6,130 nucleotides of DNA. It comes from Curvibacter sp. (GTDB lineage: Bacteria > Pseudomonadota > Gammaproteobacteria > Burkholderiales > Burkholderiaceae_C). Made by a program: the position numbers and the translations under genes. Position 1 is the first letter of the stretch; each line of letters begins with the position of its first letter. Below are positions 1 to 6,130 of this stretch, piece after piece. Location of the stretch: positions 1 through 6,130 of the forward strand of contig DNQP01000068.1 of NCBI GenBank assembly GCA_003500955.1. Reading direction: 5' to 3'. The notes beneath the pieces are model-generated. The model searched no databases and was not told the DNA's origin. It saw nothing but the letters and a program-made list of their open reading frames with translations.

Positions 1-991
1 TGCTGGCGCTCTGGGCCAGCTGGTTAGCCTGACGGGCGTTGTCGGCGTTCTGTTTCACTGTCGAGGACAGCTCCTCCATCGACGCCGCGGTCTGCTGCAG
101 TGCGCTGGCCTGACTCTCGGTGCGGGCCGACAGGTCGTTGTTGCCGCTGGCGATCTCGGCGCTGGCGTTGGAGACCGCGTCGCTGCCCTGGCGCACCTGG
201 TTGACCAGGCGGGTCAGTGCGTCCTGCATGTCGCGCACGGCGTGCAGCAGCTGGCCAATTTCGTCCTGGGTGTTGGGCGTGATGCGCGAGCTCAGATCTC
301 CCTGGGCCACCCGGCGCGTGAGCTGGGCCGCATACGCCACCCCGCCCGAGATGGTCCGGTTGAGCGTGCGTGCGATCAGCAGGCCGAGGATGATGGTGAG
401 CGCCAGCGCGCCCAAATTAGCCACCATCACGGTGCGTTGCAGGCTGGCGCTGGTGTCGCGCGCCAGGACGGAGCCATCCTGCGACAGCTCGGACAGGGCG
501 CGCAGCTCGGCCAACATGGCCTCGAACGTTTGCAGCCCCGGCCCCTTGAGGATGTCCATGGCTTCTTCGTCGCGGCGCTGGCGTGCCAGCCCCGTGATTT
601 CGGTCTGCTGGGCCTGGTACTTCTTCCATTCCGTCTGGAATTTCTCGAAATGGGTTTTTTCCTCCGAGGACTGGAGGTTGCGGGCGTACGCTTGTGATTC
701 GGTGTCCACGGCCTCGCGCAGACCATCCATCTGTTTTTCGAGGGCCCGGCGGTCGTCCTCACCGAAGACCAGCAGGTGCTGGAACTGCGCCGCGCGCAGG
801 CGGCTGGCCTGGGTACTGAGGAAGCCGGTATGCAGCGCGCTGGGCAGCAGGTGGTCGGACATCTGCCGGGTGTTGTTGTTCAGCGCGTGGGTGCCGAACA
901 CTGCCAACGCAGACTGGATGGCGGCCAGAACCAGGACAAGGATAAAGCCCCCCATGAGCTTGGTCCCGATCTTGACGTCCTTGAATCGCAT
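1..991 (-). CDS. Methyl-accepting chemotaxis protein, N-terminal part (runs off left edge)
   Basis: Transmembrane chemoreceptor that would sense a periplasmic ligand and control CheA through CheW. 330 residues are visible and the reading frame is open at base 1. A short cytoplasmic start (MRFKDVKIGTK) precedes TM1 at about residues 12-32. A periplasmic helical domain follows at about 33-187, probably of the four-helix-bundle (4HB_MCP/Tar-like) class. TM2 is at about 188-208 and a HAMP domain at about 209-261, ending in a typical AQGDLSSRI/DEIGQL stretch. The first methylation helix comes next: LSARTESQASALQQTAASME (287-306) then VKQNADNARQANQLA, closely resembling Tsr/Tar. The HAMP start reads TISGGVAYAAQ and lacks the common proline of that helix. 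The ATG at 991-989 has a strong AGGAG (1002-998) six bases upstream. The CheW/CheA-binding tip and C-terminus lie outside the window. It is divergent from rlmI. The ligand cannot be told from sequence. Confidence 0.95.
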   Translation of the reverse strand, partial: MRFKDVKIGTKLMGGFILVLVLAAIQSALAVFGTHALNNNTRQMSDHLLPSALHTGFLSTQASRLRAAQFQHLLVFGEDDRRALEKQMDGLREAVDTESQAYARNLQSSEEKTHFEKFQTEWKKYQAQQTEITGLARQRRDEEAMDILKGPGLQTFEAMLAELRALSELSQDGSVLARDTSASLQRTVMVANLGALALTIILGLLIARTLNRTISGGVAYAAQLTRRVAQGDLSSRITPNTQDEIGQLLHAVRDMQDALTRLVNQVRQGSDAVSNASAEIASGNNDLSARTESQASALQQTAASMEELSSTVKQNADNARQANQLAQSAS

Positions 992-1026
992 ACAGATCTC
1001 CTCGGCCTGGCGGCCTGCTGGCAGCC

Positions 1027-1055
1027 ACTATACCCAAATCGGTACAAAAGGAAAG
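1027..1055 (-). promoter_or_regulatory. Candidate promoter for the chemoreceptor gene
   Basis: On the minus strand a TATAGT hexamer (1032-1027) matches the sigma-70 -10 consensus at five of six positions and lies about 35 bases before the ATG. Seventeen bases upstream is CTTTCC (1055-1050), a poor -35. A sigma-28 type box was looked for: ACCGATTT (1043-1036) faintly resembles GCCGATAA, but no TAAA element lies 15 bases upstream. On the plus strand the same interval offers only CTGGCA (1018-1023) and TACAAA (1043-1048) with a long 19-base spacer as a possible rlmI promoter. All of this is by eye and weak. Confidence 0.25.
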
Positions 1056-1081
1056 CCCGGAAAAGCCCGACAATCCCGTCC

Positions 1082-2266
<1,185 letters not shown>

Positions 2267-2278
2267 GGGCGCGCCCTC

Positions 2279-2308
2279 TTGACAGGCTCGCTACACTCTT
2301 CATCTATC
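2279..2308 (+). promoter_or_regulatory. Candidate promoter upstream of the COG0523 GTPase gene
   Basis: A perfect TTGACA (2279-2284) lies just after the rlmI stop. The best-placed -10 is TCTATC (2303-2308, 18-base spacer), matching only three of six consensus positions. TACACT at 2292-2297 looks better as a -10 but is only seven bases from the hexamer, so it cannot pair with it. A start here would place the 35-base dyad (2318-2352) within the 5' leader or at the start site. The -35 is convincing in isolation; the promoter as a whole is not. Confidence 0.3.
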
Positions 2309-2317
2309 CCCCTGTTC

Positions 2318-2352
2318 TGGCCGCCAATCTGCAGTGTGCAAGTTGGCGGCCA
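2318..2352. repeat. 35-base inverted repeat (nested stem-loop or operator) before the GTPase gene
   Basis: TGGCCGCCAA (2318-2327) is exactly complementary to TTGGCGGCCA (2343-2352). Inside the 15-base interval a second pair, TGCA (2330-2333) and TGCA (2337-2340), flanks GTG. The whole element is symmetric about base 2335, with 14 Watson-Crick pairs and one possible T-G pair. The right arm ends 20 bases before the GTPase ATG and leaves the GAGAG ribosome site (2362-2366) free. It could be an RNA hairpin in the leader, a dimeric-repressor operator, or a stem ending rlmI transcription. No run of T follows, which argues against an intrinsic terminator. It does not resemble an AT-rich Zur box. Confidence 0.7.
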
Positions 2353-2372
2353 CTCCTTTGCGAGAGTGCATC

Positions 2373-3434
2373 ATGGCTTTGATTCCAGCAACCATCCTCA
2401 CCGGCTTCTTGGGCGCCGGCAAGACCACCCTGCTCAAGCGCGTGCTGCAGGAAGCGCATGGCCAGAAGATCGCCGTGATCGAGAACGAGTTCGGTGAAGA
2501 GAACATCGACAACGACATCCTGGTCTCGGACACCCAAGAGCAGATCATCCAGATGAGCAATGGCTGCATCTGCTGCACCATCCGCGAGGATCTGCGCACC
2601 ACCCTGCAGGACCTGGCGGCCAGGAAGCGCAAGGGCGAGCTGGATTTCGAGCGGGTGGTGATCGAGACCACGGGCCTGGCCGACCCCGGCCCGGTGGCGC
2701 AGACCTTCTTCATGGACGACGAGATCGCCGAGAGCTTCCTGCTCGACTCCATCCTGACCCTGGTCGACGCCAAGCACGCGGCCCAGCAGCTCAACGACCG
2801 CCAGGAAGCGCGCCGTCAGGTGGGTTTTGCCGACCAGATCTTCATCAGCAAGACCGACCTCGTGAGCGCCGAAGAGGTGGACGCGCTGCAGCACCGCCTC
2901 AAGCACATGAACCCGCGCGCGCCGCAGAAGGCCGTGCACTTCGGTGAGGTGGCGATCAAGGAGGTGTTCGATCTGCGGGGCTTCAACCTCAATGCCAAGC
3001 TCGAGATCGACCCCGACTTCCTCCAGGACGATGGCCATGGGCACGACCACGACCACCATGATCACGACCACGCGCATGGCGAGCACTGCAGCCATCCCTC
3101 GCACCAGCATGGCCACGGTCACCACCATCACCATGACGACGATGTGAAAAGCTTCGTCTTCCGTTCCGAGCGCGCTTTCGATCCGCACAAGCTCGAGGAC
3201 TTCCTCGGCGCCATCATCAATGTCTACGGCCCGCGCATGCTGCGCTACAAGGGCGTGCTGCACATGAAGGGCACGGACCGCAAGGTCATCTTCCAGGGCG
3301 TGCACCAGCTCATGGGCAGTGACCTGGGGCCCGAGTGGGCCGAGGGCGAGCAGCGCCTGAGCAAAATGGTCTTCATTGGTATCGACCTGCCCAAGGACAT
3401 CCTGGTGCAGGGCCTCGAGCAGAGCCTCGTCTGA
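2373..3434 (+). CDS. COG0523 family (CobW/YjiA-type) GTPase, putative metallochaperone
   Basis: G3E-family P-loop GTPase. Relatives (CobW, YjiA, ZagA/ZNG1-type) use GTP hydrolysis to deliver metal, often zinc, to client proteins. The protein is 353 residues. Walker A is GFLGAGKTT (11-19). ENEFGEENID is at 37-46. The metal-binding CxCC motif is in NGCICC (Cys65, 67, 68). The Walker B/switch region is ETTGLADP (98-105). The base-recognition motif is SKTD (159-162), a variant of NKxD that is common in this family. A disordered insert at 222-254 holds 18 His in 33 residues, plus Cys239. The CobW C-terminal domain follows at about 259-345 (FVFRSERAFDPHKLEDFL, then KGVLHMKG). The ATG at 2373 is preceded by GAGAG (2362-2366) at good spacing and gives the family-typical MALIPATILTGFLGAGK start. 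Zinc is the most likely metal by family; cobalt or nickel cannot be excluded. The neighbouring dksA suggests, but does not prove, a zinc-economy link. Confidence 0.95.
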   Translation: MALIPATILTGFLGAGKTTLLKRVLQEAHGQKIAVIENEFGEENIDNDILVSDTQEQIIQMSNGCICCTIREDLRTTLQDLAARKRKGELDFERVVIETTGLADPGPVAQTFFMDDEIAESFLLDSILTLVDAKHAAQQLNDRQEARRQVGFADQIFISKTDLVSAEEVDALQHRLKHMNPRAPQKAVHFGEVAIKEVFDLRGFNLNAKLEIDPDFLQDDGHGHDHDHHDHDHAHGEHCSHPSHQHGHGHHHHHDDDVKSFVFRSERAFDPHKLEDFLGAIINVYGPRMLRYKGVLHMKGTDRKVIFQGVHQLMGSDLGPEWAEGEQRLSKMVFIGIDLPKDILVQGLEQSLV

Positions 3435-3502
3435 GCCGGGCGCTGGTGCACGCGGGGGCTGTCGTTGTTTCGCAACCCCTGTCCACCGCGCGTGAACGGC
3501 AG

Positions 3503-3564
3503 TACACTCGCGCGCCATAAATTTCGGCTTCGTGCGCCGGGCGGCCCTGCATTGAGGGTATAAC
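3503..3564 (+). promoter_or_regulatory. Candidate promoter region for dksA
   Basis: The 179 bases between the GTPase stop and the dksA start hold several -10-like hexamers. TATAAC (3559-3564) matches five of six bases, but the -35 position 17 bases upstream (GCCGGG) is very poor. TACACT (3503-3508) pairs with TGTCCA (3480-3485) at 17 bases, matching three of six. CATAAA (3516-3521) with TGAACG (3493-3498) is also weak. The length of the gap favours a promoter of its own for dksA, and TATAAC would give a leader of roughly 40 bases. Which hexamer is used cannot be settled by eye. Confidence 0.35.
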
Positions 3565-3585
3565 AGCAGGCCAGAAGAATTGCGT

Positions 3586-3600
3586 GCAGGCTCCGCCTGC
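3586..3600 (+). promoter_or_regulatory. Small GC hairpin directly before the dksA ribosome binding site
   Basis: GCAGGC (3586-3591), loop TCC, GCCTGC (3595-3600) form a perfect six-base-pair stem. It ends one base before the AGGAG at 3602. In mRNA it would stack against the ribosome site without hiding it and might set initiation efficiency. It also buries the upstream GTG at 3584, arguing that this is not the start codon. It is short enough to be chance in GC-rich DNA. Confidence 0.45.
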
Positions 3601-3601
3601 C

Positions 3602-3606
3602 AGGAG
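3602..3606 (+). promoter_or_regulatory. dksA ribosome binding site (decides the start)
   Basis: AGGAG stands seven bases before the GTG at 3614 and is the best Shine-Dalgarno match in the leader. A second, weaker AGGAAAG (3628-3634) stands six bases before another in-frame GTG at 3641, so a start nine codons later is also possible. Confidence 0.65.
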
Positions 3607-3613
3607 ACAAGAA

Positions 3614-4624
3614 GTGAAAGCCAAACCAGGAAAGGTGTCCGTGTCTTCCAAAGCCAAATCCGCTGCGGGCAAGGTCAAGCCGGCCCCCAAGAAAGCTGCC
3701 GCCAAGCCGGCAGCCAAGGCCAAGCCGGCCGTGAAGACCGCCAAACCTGGTGCGGCGAAGAAGGCCGTGGCCAAGCCGGCTGCCAAGAAGCCGGTCGCCA
3801 AGCCTGTGGCCAAGAAGGCTGCCGCGAAACCCGTGGCCAAGAAGGCGCCGGCCAAGGCGCCCGCCACCCAGAGCAAGAGTGCCGCCAAGCCGGTCGCCAA
3901 GGCCCCTGCGAAAACGTCCGCCAAGGCCCCGGTGAAAGCCGCGGCCAAGGCGGTGCCCGTCAAGGCGCCGCTCAAGGCTGTGCCGGCACCGGCGCCGGTC
4001 AAGCCCCCGGTGCCCGAGGCGCCGGTGCGCACGGCCAAGGCTTCGGCCCGGCTGGCCCAGCTCACCGTTCCATCCATGGCCCAGACCTCGGCATCCCATG
4101 CCGTGAAGGCCAGTTACGTTCCGACCATGTCCCAAACCCTGATTGCCCCGCCCCTGCCTTCGTCCATCAAGAAGGACCCCAAGCTCGCCAACAACTGGAA
4201 GACCAAGCCCGGTGACCAGCTCAGCGACGACGAGCTGATGGCCATGCCCGACAGCGAGTACATGAACGACAAGCAGCTCGCCGCCTTCCGCGTGCGGCTG
4301 CAGCGGCTCAAGCAGGACATCCTGAACAATGCCGGCGAGACCACCGAGCACCTGCGCGAGGACACCGTGATCGTGCCCGATCCGGCCGACCGTGCCACCA
4401 TCGAGGAGGAGCACGCGCTGGAGCTGCGCACGCGCGACCGCGAGCGCAAGCTGCTCAAGAAGATCGAGCAGTCCATCGCCCTCATCGATGCGGGCGAATA
4501 TGGCTACTGCGACGAGACCGGCGAGCCCATCGGTGTCGGCCGTCTGCTGGCCCGTCCCACGGCCACCCTTTCGCTCGAGGCCCAGCAGCGGCGCGAGCTC
4601 AAGCAGAAGATGTTCGGGGATTGA
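3614..4624 (+). CDS. dksA: DksA-type RNA polymerase-binding factor with H1-like N-terminal extension
   Basis: DksA binds the secondary channel of RNA polymerase and works with ppGpp in the stringent response. The protein is 336 residues from the GTG at 3614; E. coli DksA is 151. Residues about 10-145 are a low-complexity Lys/Ala/Pro tail (AAKP, AKPVAKK repeats) like AlgP or bacterial H1-like proteins. A linker follows to about 199, then a full DksA core: EYMNDKQLAAF (215 onward), a coiled coil whose tip DPADRA (256-261) keeps the two Asp and the Ala of the E. coli DPVDRA tip, and RDRERKLLKKIE. The zinc-finger fold remains, but its ligands read Cys299-x-x-Thr302 and Ser320-x-x-Ala323, where E. 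coli has four Cys. The tail is in frame with no stop. Start choice follows the AGGAG at 3602; GTG at 3641 is an alternative. The core assignment is secure; the tail's function is unknown. Confidence 0.93.
   Translation: MKAKPGKVSVSSKAKSAAGKVKPAPKKAAAKPAAKAKPAVKTAKPGAAKKAVAKPAAKKPVAKPVAKKAAAKPVAKKAPAKAPATQSKSAAKPVAKAPAKTSAKAPVKAAAKAVPVKAPLKAVPAPAPVKPPVPEAPVRTAKASARLAQLTVPSMAQTSASHAVKASYVPTMSQTLIAPPLPSSIKKDPKLANNWKTKPGDQLSDDELMAMPDSEYMNDKQLAAFRVRLQRLKQDILNNAGETTEHLREDTVIVPDPADRATIEEEHALELRTRDRERKLLKKIEQSIALIDAGEYGYCDETGEPIGVGRLLARPTATLSLEAQQRRELKQKMFGD
3647..4035 (+). repeat. Lys/Ala/Pro-coding degenerate repeat tract within dksA
   Basis: The DNA encoding the tail is built of imperfect repeats of AAG/GCC/CCG-type codons. 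One example is the CTGTGGCCAAGAAGGC (3804-3819) block recurring as CCGTGGCCAAGAAGGC about 27 bases later. Near-identical 12-27 base units in tandem can slip or recombine, so tail length may vary between strains. The antisense strand gives long Gly/Leu-rich open frames here that are only shadows. Confidence 0.75.
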
Positions 4625-4669
4625 TCTCCGACCGGTCGCCTACCACCCTGCCGCACACATCATCAGGAC

Positions 4670-6130
4670 ATGGCTGAAGAGGAAAACCGGTCCGGCTTGT
4701 TGTCCAAGGTGGCCAAGTTCGTGCGCAATCCGACCAAGGATTGGTCCGAGCTTGACCAGAAGGAACCCGAGGCCGACGGCGGCTACAGCAAGGAAGCGCT
4801 CAAGGAGATGATCGAGCGCAAGCGGCAGAACGACTTCGTGCGCAAGCGCGAGTTCGATCACCTGCGCAAGCTGCGCCGCCGGGATCCCCTGGGGCCGCCG
4901 GATCAGGCGGGGCGCCCCTCTTTCTTCCAGAGTAGCATGACGTCGAACCATGACGACCGTGCCGAGACGCTCAAGAAGATCGACGAGATCGAGGCACAGA
5001 TGTCGCGCCAGTGGTGGAAGGGCAAGGAGGCGGCTTCGCGCGCCGGGGCCTTCCCCATGGCCTCCGGTGCGGGTCTCAAGCCCGACGCCGGCCCGACCCA
5101 ACCGCCGACCACCGCGCCTTCCGAGCCCGATGCGGCGGCCACCTCGGGCGGCGATGACAGCCATTTCGAACCCACCGAGGCCTCGGCCCTGCGACCGGGC
5201 AATTCTCAGTGGAGCGAACCCGAGGGGGGTGAGTACATCCCTACGCAGCTTGCGGACGCCTCGCCCACCATGCCGGCTTCCATGGCGCTGCGCCAGGGGC
5301 TGGCCGCCAGCGCGAGCCGTCCCAGCAGCCGTCCGCAGCCCCTGCCGCAAGGCGGGCCGCGCATGCCCGTCGGGGCCGGTTTCTCCACGCAGCGCCTCTA
5401 CGCCCAGGTACCGGTCGACAACCTGACCGATCCCGATCTCGAGGACGCGGCCATCCGCTACGCCAACGGTGACGATGCTGGCGCCGAGGAAAGCCTGATG
5501 GCCGCGCTCGCGTCCGCCGAGCAGCGCCCCGAGCTGGCCGAGACCTGGATGTCGGCCCTGTTCGATCTCTACCGCGCCACTGGCCAGCAGGCCCGCTTCG
5601 ACAGCGTGGCGCTGGAGTTCGCCAACCGCTACGGCCGCTCGGCGCCAGCCTGGTTTTCCATGCCCGACATGCTGGGCCGCAGCAAGAGCGTTGCGCCGGC
5701 CAAGGCGCGTCCCAGCGCTTCGGCAGGCAGCCCCGCCGACTGGACCAGCCCGGCTCAGCTCAATGCCGCCGCCCTGGAAGACCTGCAGGCCCTGGCCCGC
5801 GTGCCTGGTCCGCTGGTGCTGGACTGGTCGGCGCTGGTCAGCATCGGTCCCGACGCTGTTCCCCCTCTGGCCCGCTTGCTGGCCCACTTGTGCAACACGC
5901 CCGCCCAGCTGGTCTGCCGCGGCCACGCCAACCTGGAGCGCGGCTTGCTCGCGCTGACCCCCTCCGGGGACCGCAGCGTAGATCCGGTGTGCTGGCAGCT
6001 GCGCATGGACGCGCTGCGCATCATGCGCCTGCAGGATGCCTTCGAACTCGTGGCGCTGGACTACTGCGTCACCTACGAAGTCTCGCCGCCGTCCTGGCAG
6101 GAGCCGCGCTGCAGCTGCGACCTGCACGGC
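4670..6130 (+). CDS. Uncharacterised protein with helical-repeat-like and STAS-like segments (runs off right edge)
   Basis: The frame is open for 487 codons to the window end. I recognise it only as a conserved hypothetical of Burkholderiales. Residues 1-75 are charged and helical (NPTKDWSELD, then NDFVRKREFDHLRKLRRRD at 54-72). Another helix, LKKIDEIEAQMSRQWW, spans 101-116. About 120-240 is a Pro/Ala/Ser linker. About 248-325 looks like a FimV/TPR-style helical segment (ALASAEQRPELAETW, then LFDLYRATGQQARF). From about 355 the pattern resembles a STAS (anti-sigma-antagonist-like) fold: GPLVLDWSALVSIGPDAVPP (380-399) sits where STAS proteins carry a beta strand and the phospho-serine loop, but with Gly-Pro-Asp instead of Asp-Ser-Ser. 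It closes with ALDYCVTYEVSPPSW (462-476) and CSC at 481-483, so the stop is probably near. No signal peptide is seen. AGGA sits only one base from the ATG, so initiation may depend on translation of dksA 45 bases upstream. STAS is a fold-pattern guess. Confidence 0.8.
   Translation, partial: MAEEENRSGLLSKVAKFVRNPTKDWSELDQKEPEADGGYSKEALKEMIERKRQNDFVRKREFDHLRKLRRRDPLGPPDQAGRPSFFQSSMTSNHDDRAETLKKIDEIEAQMSRQWWKGKEAASRAGAFPMASGAGLKPDAGPTQPPTTAPSEPDAAATSGGDDSHFEPTEASALRPGNSQWSEPEGGEYIPTQLADASPTMPASMALRQGLAASASRPSSRPQPLPQGGPRMPVGAGFSTQRLYAQVPVDNLTDPDLEDAAIRYANGDDAGAEESLMAALASAEQRPELAETWMSALFDLYRATGQQARFDSVALEFANRYGRSAPAWFSMPDMLGRSKSVAPAKARPSASAGSPADWTSPAQLNAAALEDLQALARVPGPLVLDWSALVSIGPDAVPPLARLLAHLCNTPAQLVCRGHANLERGLLALTPSGDRSVDPVCWQLRMDALRIMRLQDAFELVALDYCVTYEVSPPSWQEPRCSCDLHG

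Noticed and set aside
776..1081. Upstream extension of the rlmI frame by 102 codons
   Set aside because: It overlaps the chemoreceptor antisense, has no family similarity, and would make the protein about 100 residues longer than RlmI.
992..1081. Sigma-28 (flagellar) promoter for the chemoreceptor
   Set aside because: Only a partial -10 resemblance (ACCGATTT) and no TAAA-type -35 at 15 bases.
2334..2372. GTG at 2334 as start of the GTPase
   Set aside because: It lies in the loop of the dyad, lacks a ribosome site, and adds 13 residues before the family-typical N-terminus at 2373.
3454..3479. Bulged stem (GGG, GTTG-TTTCG-CAAC, CCC) after the GTPase stop as a terminator
   Set aside because: The stem is short and interrupted by a five-base bulge, and no T run follows.
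2304..3518. 404-residue minus-strand frame over the GTPase gene
   Set aside because: Antisense to a clear COG0523 gene. Its Val/Met-rich stretch (MVMVVTVAMLV) is the complement of the His/Asp codons.
3584..3613. GTG at 3584 as start of dksA
   Set aside because: It has no Shine-Dalgarno and overlaps the start of the GC hairpin; the AGGAG at 3602 would lie inside the coding region.
3245..4414. 389-residue Gly/Leu/His-rich frame and overlapping 234-residue Ala/Gly-rich frame (3373-4077) on the minus strand
   Set aside because: The repetitive look is the complement of the Lys/Ala/Pro tract of dksA; there is no ribosome site or domain support.
4640..6127. 495-residue open frame on the minus strand
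   Set aside because: It is fully antisense to the STAS-like gene, has Gly/Arg/Leu-rich composition typical of GC-rich shadow frames, shows no recognisable motif, and the plus frame has consistent domain patterns.

Overview
The window is GC-rich and densely coded. Codon use, gene content and protein wording suggest a betaproteobacterium of the Burkholderiales, probably Comamonadaceae (Acidovorax/Hydrogenophaga-like). This placement rests on recognition of protein styles, not on a search. No mobile element, CRISPR array, tRNA or rRNA is visible, and the region looks like ordinary chromosomal core. No gap between genes exceeds about 180 bases.

Layout: (1) on the minus strand, bases 991 to 1, lies the N-terminal 330 residues of a methyl-accepting chemotaxis receptor that runs off the left edge. 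(2) A 90-base divergent intergenic region follows. (3) On the plus strand, 1082-2266, is an RlmI-type 23S rRNA m5C methyltransferase. (4) A 106-base spacer holds a consensus -35-like hexamer and a striking 35-base dyad. (5) 2373-3434 is a COG0523 (CobW/YjiA-type) metal-chaperone GTPase with an 18-histidine insert. (6) A 179-base leader region follows, with candidate promoters and a small hairpin abutting the ribosome binding site. (7) 3614-4624 is a DksA-type RNA polymerase-binding factor. It carries a roughly 200-residue N-terminal extension, much of it a Lys/Ala/Pro histone-H1-like tail, and only one of the four zinc-finger cysteines of E. coli DksA. (8) After 45 bases, 4670-6130 encodes a protein that runs off the right edge, with a charged N-terminus, a Pro/Ala linker, a helical-repeat-like segment and a STAS-like C-terminal segment.

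The four plus-strand genes lie in the same direction. dksA and the STAS-like gene are close enough to be cotranscribed. rlmI and the GTPase gene each have room for their own promoters. A loose theme is translation and transcription control plus zinc handling: rRNA modification, a zinc-chaperone-type GTPase, and a DksA variant that should not need structural zinc. The most unusual items are the H1-like tail on DksA, the zinc-ligand-poor DksA beside a histidine-rich COG0523 GTPase, the 35-base dyad upstream of that GTPase, and the uncharacterised STAS-like neighbour. I see no clear evidence of a wholly new biological system.
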